Made by a program: the position numbers and the translations under genes. Positions 34,456 to 43,060 of a stretch of DNA of 57,166 bases are shown here, one piece after another. The number at the start of each line of letters is the position of its first letter. Position 1 is the first letter of the stretch. Below the pieces are notes generated by a model. The model did not search any database. It was not told the origin of the DNA and was given only the letters and a program-made list of their open reading frames with translations. Source of the stretch: an uncultured Eubacterium sp. (GTDB taxonomy: Bacteria; Bacillota; Clostridia; Lachnospirales; Lachnospiraceae); contig CAJUFM010000008.1 in NCBI GenBank assembly GCA_910585745.1, positions 1-57,166 on the forward strand, read 5' to 3'.

Positions 34456-36354
34456 ATGACGAAAAAGCAGAAAAATGTATTGTTCCGCATTCTTTTTTCC
34501 GCTGTGATCTTCGCCTTGTTTTTTCTGTTGTTCCATGCGGGGCTTCTTGATGCAGATAAGATATTTGAAAATCATAATTATGCTGTATTGTTTGAATTCT
34601 GCCTGTATTTGATCCCCTATGTGGTCATCGGCGGGGATGTGGTGAAAAAAGCGGTGGTGAATATTGGCCATGGGCAGGTGTTTGATGAGAATTTTCTAAT
34701 GTGTATCGCTACTTTTGCCGCCTTTGGAACTGGGGAATACGATGAAGCTGTGGCGGTCATGCTTTTCTATCAGGTAGGAGAGCTGTTCCAGAGTTATGCG
34801 GTGAACCGCTCCCGCAGATCCATCACGGAGCTGATGGACATCTGCCCAGAATATGCCAATCTTGAAACGGAAAACGGAGTGGAACAGAGGGATCCGGAAG
34901 ATGTGCCGCCAGACAGTATCATCGTGATCAAACCCGGGGAAAAAGTACCACTGGATGGTGTTGTTGTAGAGGGCAATTCTTTTGTGGATACCAGTGCGTT
35001 GACCGGTGAATCGGTGCCCCGGAATCTGAACAGCGGTGATGAGATCATCAGTGGATGTGTGAATGGCTCCGGTGTATTGCGGGTCCGCGTCACGAAAGAA
35101 TTTGAAAATTCTACGGTGGCCAGGATTTTGGAGCTGGTGGAAAACGCCAGCAGCCGGAAAGCGAAGGTAGAGAACTTTATCACAAAATTTGCCAGATACT
35201 ACACGCCCATTGTGGTCATAGCTGCACTTCTGATCGCAGTGCTGCCTCCTCTTGTACTGGGACAGGGATTTTCCGACTGGATCCAGCGGGGATGTATCTT
35301 TCTTGTGATATCCTGTCCCTGTGCCCTGGTGATCTCCGTTCCCCTCAGTTTTTTTGGCGGGATTGGTGCGGCATCCTCCAGAGGTATTCTTGTGAAGGGG
35401 AGTAATTACCTGGAAATGGTTTCCCGGATGGATACCATCGTATTTGACAAGACAGGGACGCTGACAAAAGGAGAATTTGAAGTATCTGAAGTGGTTTCAG
35501 AAGAGGGAATGGATGCCCTCCGCATGGCAGCTTCCCTAGAGAGATATTCCGGCCACCCCATAGCTCTCTCCATTCTCAACGCCTGCCAGGAGGACCTTGT
35601 AGAAGTATCCGGAGTGGAGGAAATTCCTGGATATGGAATGAAAGGGATAGCAGAGGAAAAAATGGTTCTGGCTGGAAAGAAAAAGCTTTTGACTGAACAT
35701 GGAGTGGCAGTTCCTGAATCTGCGGAAAGCCTGAATATAAAACATCAGACCAGTACTACTGTGTATGTGTCCGTAGATGGAGTGTATGCCGGCTGTATAT
35801 TTATCTCAGACCAGATCAAGCCGGGAGTGAAAGAAGCTTTATCAGACCTGAAAAGAGCAGGGGTAAGACGGTTTGTCATGCTGACAGGAGACAAGAAGGA
35901 GACCGGTGAGGCGATCGCTGGACAGCTTGGCATTGACGAGGTGCATGCGGAGCTGCTGCCGGAGGATAAGGTAACAGAACTTGAAAAAATCATGGAAGGG
36001 TGTAGCGAGGGCAGTTATGTGGCGTTTGCCGGAGATGGGATCAACGATGCACCAGTTATCACCCGAGCAGATATCGGTATCGCCATGGGCAGTATGGGCT
36101 CGGATGCAGCCATTGAGGCGGCAGACGTGGTGCTGATGGAGGATGACATATCCAGACTGGCATCAATAATCCGGATCTCTGTGAAGACGATGAAGATTGT
36201 GCGCCAGAATATCGTATTTGCCCTTGGAATTAAGCTGCTGGTACTGGTACTCGGAGCTCTGGGACAGGCAAATATGTGGGAAGCGGTATTCGCCGATGTA
36301 GGTGTGGCAGTGATCGCCATCCTGAATGCCATGCGTGCCAATTCTGCCCAGTGA
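34456..36354 (+). CDS. P1B-type heavy-metal-translocating ATPase (Zn/Cd/Pb group)
   Basis: 632 residues. Membrane helices, the ion path motif CPC at residues 287-289, the phosphorylation site DKTGTLT (Asp331), the SGHP nucleotide motif and GDGINDAP near the end are all visible. The family exports Zn, Cd or Pb; the CPC motif with ArsR-type control and an HMA partner supports this group over copper, which usually pairs with CsoR or CopY. GGAGGAGGG precedes the ATG. Last gene of the operon. Confidence 0.93.
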   Translation: MTKKQKNVLFRILFSAVIFALFFLLFHAGLLDADKIFENHNYAVLFEFCLYLIPYVVIGGDVVKKAVVNIGHGQVFDENFLMCIATFAAFGTGEYDEAVAVMLFYQVGELFQSYAVNRSRRSITELMDICPEYANLETENGVEQRDPEDVPPDSIIVIKPGEKVPLDGVVVEGNSFVDTSALTGESVPRNLNSGDEIISGCVNGSGVLRVRVTKEFENSTVARILELVENASSRKAKVENFITKFARYYTPIVVIAALLIAVLPPLVLGQGFSDWIQRGCIFLVISCPCALVISVPLSFFGGIGAASSRGILVKGSNYLEMVSRMDTIVFDKTGTLTKGEFEVSEVVSEEGMDALRMAASLERYSGHPIALSILNACQEDLVEVSGVEEIPGYGMKGIAEEKMVLAGKKKLLTEHGVAVPESAESLNIKHQTSTTVYVSVDGVYAGCIFISDQIKPGVKEALSDLKRAGVRRFVMLTGDKKETGEAIAGQLGIDEVHAELLPEDKVTELEKIMEGCSEGSYVAFAGDGINDAPVITRADIGIAMGSMGSDAAIEAADVVLMEDDISRLASIIRISVKTMKIVRQNIVFALGIKLLVLVLGALGQANMWEAVFADVGVAVIAILNAMRANSAQ

Positions 36355-36384
36355 CAGAAAAACCACAGTTTTACTATTTTCCGG

Positions 36385-36413
36385 TTGTGCCAGCAGTTGT
36401 AAAATGATATACT
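36385..36413 (+). promoter_or_regulatory. Promoter of metY
   Basis: TTGTGC (36385-36390), 17 bases, TATACT (36408-36413). Confidence 0.7.
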
Positions 36414-36429
36414 TGTTGTAGCCTAACGG

Positions 36430-36495
36430 TGCCAAGTCGGGTTCGGCTTGGCATTGTTTGGCCGGCGGTGTTGAGATAGCTCAACGAATTGAGCT
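36430..36495 (+). promoter_or_regulatory. Two hairpins in the metY leader
   Basis: The first is TGCCAAGTC 36430-36438 with GGCTTGGCA 36445-36453, followed by a short T-rich stretch. The second is a perfect AGCTCAA-CGAA-TTGAGCT (36478-36495). Both lie between the metY promoter and the ribosome binding site and could attenuate metY. No SAM or T-box consensus is visible. Confidence 0.5.
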
Positions 36496-36520
36496 GGTAC
36501 AAGTAAAGGAGAAATGTGTG

Positions 36521-37789
36521 ATGAAAAGAGAGACAAAATGCATTCAGGCAGGATATGAACCCAAAAACGGCGAATCAAGAATGATCCCTATTGTTCAGAG
36601 TACAACCTTTAAATATGATTCCAGTGAGGATATGGGAAAATTATTTGACCTTGAGGCAAGCGGTTATTTTTATACAAGACTTCAGAACCCCACCAATGAT
36701 TACGTAGCGGCAAAAATATGTGCCCTGGAAGGAGGAACGGCGGCGATGCTTACCTCCTCCGGACAGGCCGCATCTTTTTACTCGGTATTTAATATCTGCA
36801 GTGCAGGGGATCATGTGGTATCTTCATCTACGATCTACGGGGGAACCTATAATCTTTTTGCTGTGACGATGAAACGCATGGGCATCGAGTTTACTTTTGT
36901 GGATCCGGACTGTTCCGAGGAAGAACTGGAGGCGGCATTCCAGCCCAATACCAAGGCAGTTTTTGGTGAAACTATTGCCAATCCAGCGCTTATCGTATTT
37001 GATATCGAGCGGTTTGCCGAGGCGGCACATGCCCATGGAGTACCGCTGATCGTCGACAATACTTTTGCCACGCCGATCAACTGCCGTCCTTTTGAGTGGG
37101 GGGCAGATATCGTCATCCATTCCACCACGAAATACCTGGATGGCCATGACGCATCCGTAGGCGGCTGTATTGTGGACTCCGGAAAATTTGACTGGTTTGC
37201 CTATGCGGATAAGTTTCCGGGGCTGACCACGCCGGATGAATCTTATCATGGCATCACCTATGCGGAAAAATTTGGGCTGGAGGGCGCTTATATCACAAAA
37301 GCCACTGCACAGCTTATGAGGGATCTGGGTTCGATCCAGGCGCCGATGAATGCTTATCTTCTGAACCTTGGTATAGAATCCCTCCATGTGAGGATGCCGA
37401 GGCACTGTGAAAATGCCCAGAAGGTGGCGGAATTTCTGGAGGCCCATGATCAGGTGGCATGGGTGAATTATCCGGGGCTGCCAGGAAATAAGTATTATGA
37501 GAGGGCAAAAAAATATATGCCGGAGGGAACCTGTGGAGTCGTATCCTTTGGCGTAAAGGGCGGAAGAAGTGCGGCAGAAAAATTTATGTCTAAATTGAAA
37601 ATAGCAATGATAGCGACCCATGTGGCAGATGCCCATACCTGTATTCTTCATCCGGCATCAGCGACACACCGTCAGATGAATGATGAGGAACTGGTTGCTG
37701 CCGGTGTGGGACCGGATCTGGTGAGATTATCAGTGGGAATTGAAAACGTCAATGATATTATAGAGGATCTGGCGCAGGCATTGGCATAA
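36521..37789 (+). CDS. metY: O-acetylhomoserine sulfhydrylase
   Basis: 422 residues, Cys/Met-metabolism PLP enzyme. It joins O-acetylhomoserine and sulfide to homocysteine. The PLP lysine is Lys204 in HSTTKYLDGH. YFYTRLQNPTND, TSSGQAA and the late RLSVGIEN are family signatures. The length of about 420 marks the MetY group against the shorter MetB/MetC. The start is ATG 36521 after AAAGGAG; the longer upstream frame runs through leader hairpins. Confidence 0.94.
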   Translation: MKRETKCIQAGYEPKNGESRMIPIVQSTTFKYDSSEDMGKLFDLEASGYFYTRLQNPTNDYVAAKICALEGGTAAMLTSSGQAASFYSVFNICSAGDHVVSSSTIYGGTYNLFAVTMKRMGIEFTFVDPDCSEEELEAAFQPNTKAVFGETIANPALIVFDIERFAEAAHAHGVPLIVDNTFATPINCRPFEWGADIVIHSTTKYLDGHDASVGGCIVDSGKFDWFAYADKFPGLTTPDESYHGITYAEKFGLEGAYITKATAQLMRDLGSIQAPMNAYLLNLGIESLHVRMPRHCENAQKVAEFLEAHDQVAWVNYPGLPGNKYYERAKKYMPEGTCGVVSFGVKGGRSAAEKFMSKLKIAMIATHVADAHTCILHPASATHRQMNDEELVAAGVGPDLVRLSVGIENVNDIIEDLAQALA

Positions 37790-37848
37790 AGCAATTGACG
37801 CAGCCGTCAGGCCGCGATACCATTTGCACCCCATATGTTATATGGCTA

Positions 37849-37884
37849 AAAAGAACAGGTAACATCATTTGCCTGTTCTTTTTA
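37849..37884 (+). terminator. Terminator of metY
   Basis: An 11-bp stem (37849-37859 with 37872-37882) followed by Ts. Confidence 0.88.
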
Positions 37885-37910
37885 TTATATTAAATTAATA
37901 AAAATAACTC

Positions 37911-37939
37911 TTGCAATTTGTCAGAAAAGGAGATATAAT
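37911..37939 (+). promoter_or_regulatory. Sigma-A promoter of the surface-protein gene
   Basis: TTGCAA (37911-37916), 17 bases, TATAAT (37934-37939). Confidence 0.85.
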
Positions 37940-37945
37940 GACAAT

Positions 37946-38207
37946 CAATCTGAACTTCTAAATTCAGGATCAGACATTTCGTCTGGAAATCACAATCACA
38001 AGATGGAACTGCCATCAGAAAACACAGCCTTTGCGGGCAGCAGGGACATATCGGCGTCTTCGCAGCGGAGCTGTGCCAGTATATTACTGCCGGGAATGCA
38101 GCGATAATAAAGATAAGGGGGAATGTGTCATGAATGTAATTTTTTATGTATAGTTAAGAGTGTGACAAGCTGTTTTATTTTGTATTTAGCATTAATAAGG
38201 GGGATTT
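37946..38207 (+). promoter_or_regulatory. Long structured 5' leader (possible riboswitch or sRNA)
   Basis: About 265 bases separate the promoter from the surface-protein start. Visible pairings are CAGAC/GTCTG (37971-37985), CTGCC/GGCAG (38009-38040) and CACAGC/GCTGTG (38023-38028 with 38070-38075). The last two cross, so a pseudoknot or alternative folds are possible. A 7-codon frame with AAGGGGG before it lies at 38130-38153. I could not fit a c-di-GMP, SAM, TPP or lysine riboswitch consensus. Confidence 0.4.
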
Positions 38208-38211
38208 ATGT

Positions 38212-41064
38212 ATGAAAATAAAGAAAGGGATTGAAAAATTAATAGTATCTTTTTTGCTGATCTTTGCCCTGCTGGCGGGAATCCTGCAGGAAGCACCTGC
38301 CTTTGCTTCTACAGCTGTAGTGGCTGGTGGGAAGATTGGGAATAATAGCTGGCAGCTGGATTCCGACGGCGTGCTTACCCTGTCAGGCAGCGGCGAATTT
38401 GTAGCTGTGAAAGGGGAAAAGGTGCCGTGGTATGGTTATCGGACAGATATTAAAAAGGTTGTTTTTGCCATGAGCAGTGTTCCGGGAGGGGATATCAGCG
38501 GTTATTTTGCTGACAGCCCTAAGCTTGGTTCTGTCAACAACATTCCACTGGGAATTGAAAAAATGCAGGAGAGCTTTCTCGGCTGCCGGCAGCTCAGGCA
38601 GGTTGGGACGATACCGAAAACTGCTGTATCCATAACCAGAGCGTTTAAAAATTGCAGCAGTCTGAATCAGCAGATTACTATTCCAGAAAATGTAGTTGAG
38701 GCTTCTGGTCTGTTTGATGGCTGTCTCGCACTGGCGGTTACGCCGGTGATCCAGAGTGACCGCATCGAGGACATGAGTTATATGTTCAGAAATACGGCGC
38801 TCGTTTCAGCGCCACGCCTGTCGAAGGCGGTAAGAGATCTGTCCTATACTTTCAGCTGGTGTAAAATGCTCACGGCGGCACCGCCGATACCTGAAGGAGT
38901 TGAACGAATGGATCATACCTTTGAATACTGCTATGAAATGAGATCAGCAGCTTCCATTCCGCCCAATGTGAAATCCATGAGTTATTGTTTTACATACTGC
39001 ATAGAATTACTGGCTGTACCTGTCATTACTTCAAAAAAACTAGAAGATATGAGTGGTGCATTCAGCTACTGTTATGAAATACTGACAGCGCCGGAGATAC
39101 CGGAGGGTGTGAAAAATCTGGATTATGCCTTTTATAACTGCCAGAGTATGGAGACAGTGCCAGATATTCCGCCCAATGTTACGACCATGCGGTATTGTCT
39201 GGCGTGCTGCGCAAAGGCGGAGGGCTCCATGACAATTTATACGGTGATCAAAGATCCGGAAAAGTACCATTGTTTTGCCGGGGACACGGCATTGAACAGC
39301 CCGTACAATAAACCTTACTATCTAGGAGGAACTGGAAAAGGGTTAAAGGTGAATTATGTAAAGAATAATAAGGATGAGGTTATAAAATATCTTTCCAGGG
39401 GATGGAACTGCGGGGCACTGGAAAGTAATAAATATATGGATGGTCTGCGTCTTGGTGAGAGCAAGGAGCAAAAGATATCGGATTGCATGGTAAAAGAACT
39501 AGAGCCCTTTACTTATACAGGAAAAGGATTCTGGCCAGAGCTGGAGATTTATTACAGCAGTGTAAAATTAAAGATGGGGACAGATTATTCATTGTCCTAT
39601 GAAAATAATGTGAATGCGGGCACTGCCGTTATCCATATATCAGGAAAGGGAAATTATACAGGAAGAAGCATGGCGGAATTTACTATTCGTGAGGCAGAAT
39701 TTTCTACGTTAAAAGCTTATTCCTATACAGGAGTCTATGACGGAAAGCCCCACTCCATTGCTGTGGCTCATGATGAGGGGGGAAAGATTGAATATGGGAC
39801 AGAAGAGGGGCAGTACACAATGGATAAATGTCCGGAGTATACACTTCCGGGAACATATCGAACATATTTCCGGGTAGTTAAGCCCAATTATGCCACATAT
39901 ACCGGGAGCGCGGATGTGATCATAGAAAAAAATACGCTGCAGGTTGAGTCCGAGGGGTATTCTGGAGATTATGACGGAAATCCCCACAATATCTCTGTTC
40001 AGACGGATAAGGACGCTGTGGTCAGATATGGCACCCAGAAGGGAGAGTATACAACAACTGTTTCTCCATCCTATGTAAATGTGGGAAGGTATAATGTATA
40101 TTTTGAAGTTTCCAGGACGGGGTATGAGACCTTCTACGGAATGCGGATGGTCATCATAAAGCGGAAACAGATCCATGAACTTGCATATCCTACTGCTTCG
40201 GCGATTCTCAGCGGAGAACGGCTGGGAAGTTCAATTCTGTCAGAGTATTATAATACATATGGAATATTTTCGTGGAAAATGCCCAATGTAATTCCTAAAG
40301 CCGGGAAGGGGTCTTATCCGGTGGTTTTTGAGCCAAAGGATCTGGTAAATTATGATTTCAGTGGAGTGGAAGGGTATGATGAAGAAGAAAAAAGGATTAC
40401 GCGCCAGGTGGCAGTTCATGTGATAGTACCGACGCCGGAGCCGACACCGATACCAGATAGGACACCGGATACAACACCGAATGCGATGCCAAATAAAACA
40501 CCAGATACAGCACTGGATCCATTACCGGACAGAACACCGGACACAACGCCTGGGATAACCTGGGGGCCGGACACAACACCAGTAGTAACACCGGATGCAG
40601 CCCCCGACACATTTCCGAATAAAACACCAGATATAACAACAGATACAATACCTGGGATAACGCCAGCCGAAGTGACTGCGCCAGAGGAAGTACAGGAAGG
40701 TCAGGGCATTTCTCAATGGCTCCAGATGTTCGATAACTGGCAGGAGAGAAAATATGTCCGGAGTGGGGATGGTGTGCGCCGTCCTGGCAGAGTTAAGATC
40801 AAAGAGGCAAAGCGGAAGAAAAAGAAGATCTATATCCGGTGGAAAAAGATAGGTGGAGTAGCCGGCTACCAGGTGCAGTATGCACCAAAGCGGTCAATGA
40901 AAAAAGGTGTGAAAAGAAAAAATGTCCGCGGAAAGCGGACAAGTTTCAAATGGAAATATACCAAAAAATGCTATGTAAAAATCCGGGCGTATTCCACAAA
41001 TGGAAAGAAAAAAATGTATGGGAAATGGAGCCGGATACACCGGGTGCGGGCAGCAAAAAAATAA
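38212..41064 (+). CDS. Secreted surface protein with BspA/DUF285-type leucine-rich repeats
   Basis: 950 residues. The signal peptide is cut after AFA (about residue 32). Eleven repeats of about 23 residues (about 95-350) have the form M-s-Y-x-F-x-x-C-x-x-L, the BspA/DUF285 type seen in adhesins. Ig-like MBG modules follow: YDGKPH and YDGNPH repeats mark two (about 500-640). A Pro/Thr/Asp linker (about 745-820) and a very basic FN3-like C-terminus (KRKKKKIYIRWKK) end it. No LPxTG anchor; the basic tail may bind the anionic cell wall. Probably a host- or mucin-contact protein. AAGGGGG stands 8 bases before the ATG. Confidence 0.85.
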   Translation: MKIKKGIEKLIVSFLLIFALLAGILQEAPAFASTAVVAGGKIGNNSWQLDSDGVLTLSGSGEFVAVKGEKVPWYGYRTDIKKVVFAMSSVPGGDISGYFADSPKLGSVNNIPLGIEKMQESFLGCRQLRQVGTIPKTAVSITRAFKNCSSLNQQITIPENVVEASGLFDGCLALAVTPVIQSDRIEDMSYMFRNTALVSAPRLSKAVRDLSYTFSWCKMLTAAPPIPEGVERMDHTFEYCYEMRSAASIPPNVKSMSYCFTYCIELLAVPVITSKKLEDMSGAFSYCYEILTAPEIPEGVKNLDYAFYNCQSMETVPDIPPNVTTMRYCLACCAKAEGSMTIYTVIKDPEKYHCFAGDTALNSPYNKPYYLGGTGKGLKVNYVKNNKDEVIKYLSRGWNCGALESNKYMDGLRLGESKEQKISDCMVKELEPFTYTGKGFWPELEIYYSSVKLKMGTDYSLSYENNVNAGTAVIHISGKGNYTGRSMAEFTIREAEFSTLKAYSYTGVYDGKPHSIAVAHDEGGKIEYGTEEGQYTMDKCPEYTLPGTYRTYFRVVKPNYATYTGSADVIIEKNTLQVESEGYSGDYDGNPHNISVQTDKDAVVRYGTQKGEYTTTVSPSYVNVGRYNVYFEVSRTGYETFYGMRMVIIKRKQIHELAYPTASAILSGERLGSSILSEYYNTYGIFSWKMPNVIPKAGKGSYPVVFEPKDLVNYDFSGVEGYDEEEKRITRQVAVHVIVPTPEPTPIPDRTPDTTPNAMPNKTPDTALDPLPDRTPDTTPGITWGPDTTPVVTPDAAPDTFPNKTPDITTDTIPGITPAEVTAPEEVQEGQGISQWLQMFDNWQERKYVRSGDGVRRPGRVKIKEAKRKKKKIYIRWKKIGGVAGYQVQYAPKRSMKKGVKRKNVRGKRTSFKWKYTKKCYVKIRAYSTNGKKKMYGKWSRIHRVRAAKK

Positions 41065-41070
41065 TGTGGT

Positions 41071-41502
41071 TTATTCATTATCCAAAAACCGCATCTTGCT
41101 GTTTGCGGATTTTGCGACTTCGCCGATGAAAGCACCCTGTATATTTTTGGAATGTACACAGTTGGCACAGTAATTGCCAAAACGGATCGGAACACCGCAG
41201 CTCTTGCAGTGAATAAATACGGAAGAATTTTCTGGTATCTCTACTCTGCCTAACCGGAGATATTCCCCGATCTTTGATTTGCGGACCCCGGTATTTGCAG
41301 ATAATTCAACGGCGTTGGTAGGACCGTTTTCATCGAGATATTTTTTTATCTTTCCAAAATCATTATATTCTTCACTGCCACATTTCTCGCATACGAATTT
41401 TCCAGCATATTTATATTGCATTAAAATATGGCATTCAGGGCACCAGAACTGCGAATCGTCAGAATAACGTTCTTTTTTAAGTATCACTTTATTATCTGCC
41501 AT
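41071..41502 (-). CDS. Zinc-ribbon and winged-helix protein, YvyF/TIGR03826-like
   Basis: 143 residues. Two zinc ribbons (CPEC...CEKC and CKSC...CANC) flank a winged-helix part (KIKKYLDENGPTNAVELS, KIGEYLRLGRVEIP). The layout recalls YvyF, a flagellar-operon protein of unknown role, but no flagellar gene is nearby. It could regulate transcription. It is convergent with the surface-protein gene, with only 6 bases between them. Confidence 0.7.
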   Translation of the reverse strand: MADNKVILKKERYSDDSQFWCPECHILMQYKYAGKFVCEKCGSEEYNDFGKIKKYLDENGPTNAVELSANTGVRKSKIGEYLRLGRVEIPENSSVFIHCKSCGVPIRFGNYCANCVHSKNIQGAFIGEVAKSANSKMRFLDNE

Positions 41503-41530
41503 TGTGCCACCTCCTACATGATATAATTAA

Positions 41531-41559
41531 AGTTTACTAAAATCAGAAAGAAATTGCAA
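41531..41559 (-). promoter_or_regulatory. Promoter of the zinc-ribbon gene
   Basis: On the minus strand TTGCAA (41559 to 41554), 17 bases, TAAACT (41536 to 41531). Confidence 0.5.
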
Positions 41560-41601
41560 TACATATTCCAAAGGAAAAAAATTTTTTTGTGAGGAAAAGA
41601 T

Positions 41602-41631
41602 AAAAAGACTGTTCAGCGGAGCAGTCTTTTT
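41602..41631 (-). terminator. Terminator of the malic enzyme-YhcC-DUF4364 operon
   Basis: A perfect 10-bp stem (41602-41611 with 41622-41631). It overlaps the last codons of the DUF4364 gene; the arm gives a T run on the minus strand. Confidence 0.8.
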
Positions 41632-42128
41632 ATGGATAGGGAATATAATTCACTGCTTTGTTCCCGCCAGTTATTACATATTTTTACTGCATCCTCTTCC
41701 GTTGGCACAGACAATTTTGTTTCAAACAGAATATGATTGTTTTCACGAAGAGAGCAGGTAGCGATATATTCACCATGATCTAAAAGGGTATAATCACTGA
41801 TCACCGTCAGCCGTTCCATGATCGGCAGATTGTTTTTCTCCAGGTACTCATCAATTTCCTGACGTATCTCCGGAGAAAGGCTGGAAATAAATAAGTCCAG
41901 TGTTTCCCTGCCCGCGTCTGTAATACTGTAAAAGGAGGTGTTATAGGTAGCTGAGCAGGATATGAATTCTGCATCCAGCAGTTCGGCAAAAGCATTTTGT
42001 ACATTAAAATAATTAGTATATCCCCGGTCTGTTATATAATCTGAGATCAAATTAAGGGTCATAGGGGATTCTACCTGGTTGAGGGTATATAGAATAATAA
42101 GTTTGTAGATGGTAAAGGCTTCTTTCAT
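41613..42128 (-). CDS. DUF4364 family protein
   Basis: 171 residues. The N-terminal half is a winged helix (IYKLIILYTLNQ, YFNVQNAFAELLD, FYSITDAGRETL); the C-terminal half is a mixed domain ending in LLR. It matches DUF4364, a clostridial family of unknown function that probably binds DNA. The start shares one base with the upstream stop (TGATG), so translation is coupled to the radical SAM gene. Confidence 0.85.
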   Translation of the reverse strand: MKEAFTIYKLIILYTLNQVESPMTLNLISDYITDRGYTNYFNVQNAFAELLDAEFISCSATYNTSFYSITDAGRETLDLFISSLSPEIRQEIDEYLEKNNLPIMERLTVISDYTLLDHGEYIATCSLRENNHILFETKLSVPTEEDAVKICNNWREQSSELYSLSIKRLLR

Positions 42129-43060
42129 CAGGGGCTATACTCCTTTCCCTGCCAGATATTCCGGATCTTAAGCTGGCGGTGGATCTCATTTAGTACCTGC
42201 CGTTTGTGACGGCTCCACTCGGGAGCGATGAGCAGGTTTCCCGGTCCGTCTCCGGTCAGACGATGGATGATGATGTGTTCCGGCAGAATGGAAAGGGAAC
42301 GGAGTACAATCTGTACATACTCATCCTGGGACAGTGCCCTGAATTCGTGATTCCGATACATATCTGCCAGAACTGTATTTTTTAATATATGCAGCAATTG
42401 TATTTTTATCCCGTCAGACAGGTTTCCCACATGGGAAACCGTCTCAAGAAAATCGGTTTCAGTCTCATGGGGTAGTCCGGCGATGACGTGAGTGACTACT
42501 TCGATGCCAATAGATCTCAAGGATTCTACAGCTGTATCATAAACTTTCAGAGGGTATCCCCGGTGAATTAGTTCAGCGGTGGATTCATGAATGGTCTGCA
42601 GACCCAGTTCTACTATAACAGGTTTGATCCTGCGGCATTCTTCTAAAAGCTTCATGACTTCTGCCGGCAGACAATCTGGCCGGGTGGCGATGGACAACAT
42701 GACCACATCTGGATGTTTCAGAGCCTCCATGTACATGGGGCGGAGAATCTCTATGGGCGCATAAGTATTGGTAAAAGACTGAAAATAAGCGATAAAACGA
42801 TTACCTACCTGTTTGCGTTCCGACAGACCGCGGATGCCGTTGTCGATCTGTGTCCGGATGGAACTGGTTCTGGGAGAGGCAAAGTCGCCGGAGCCGTTTC
42901 CGCTGCAGAAGATACAGCCTCCCCGGTTCAGGGTTCCGTCCCTGTTGGGGCAGGTCAGTCCACTCTCAAGAGATACCTTATATATTTTTTCTCCATAACG
43001 CCGTTTCATCTCATAGTCCAGAGAGTGGTAGGGTTTTTCACCCCAGAGCCGTTTCATCAT
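42128..43060 (-). CDS. TIGR01212-family radical SAM protein (YhcC-like)
   Basis: 310 residues. The iron-sulfur cysteines occur as CPNRDGTLNRGGCIFC. The rest fits the YhcC group (FQSFTNTYAP, ATRPDCLP, VELGLQTIHE). The family takes an iron-sulfur cluster and S-adenosylmethionine; its reaction is not established to my knowledge. It overlaps the malic enzyme gene by 23 bases and the DUF4364 start by 1 base. Confidence 0.92.
   Translation of the reverse strand: MMKRLWGEKPYHSLDYEMKRRYGEKIYKVSLESGLTCPNRDGTLNRGGCIFCSGNGSGDFASPRTSSIRTQIDNGIRGLSERKQVGNRFIAYFQSFTNTYAPIEILRPMYMEALKHPDVVMLSIATRPDCLPAEVMKLLEECRRIKPVIVELGLQTIHESTAELIHRGYPLKVYDTAVESLRSIGIEVVTHVIAGLPHETETDFLETVSHVGNLSDGIKIQLLHILKNTVLADMYRNHEFRALSQDEYVQIVLRSLSILPEHIIIHRLTGDGPGNLLIAPEWSRHKRQVLNEIHRQLKIRNIWQGKEYSP

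Noticed and set aside
36465..36500. tRNA-like 5' half (TAGCTCAAC...GAGC) before metY
   Set aside because: It resembles a tRNA D-arm, but no anticodon arm, T-arm or acceptor pairing follows. Treated as a simple hairpin.
37946..38110. c-di-GMP-I (GEMM) riboswitch in the surface-protein leader
   Set aside because: The conserved GEMM segments around the ligand site and tetraloop receptor are not present; only a general structured leader can be claimed.
38130..38153. Seven-codon leader peptide gene with its own ribosome site
   Set aside because: Too short to support as a gene; listed only as part of the leader.
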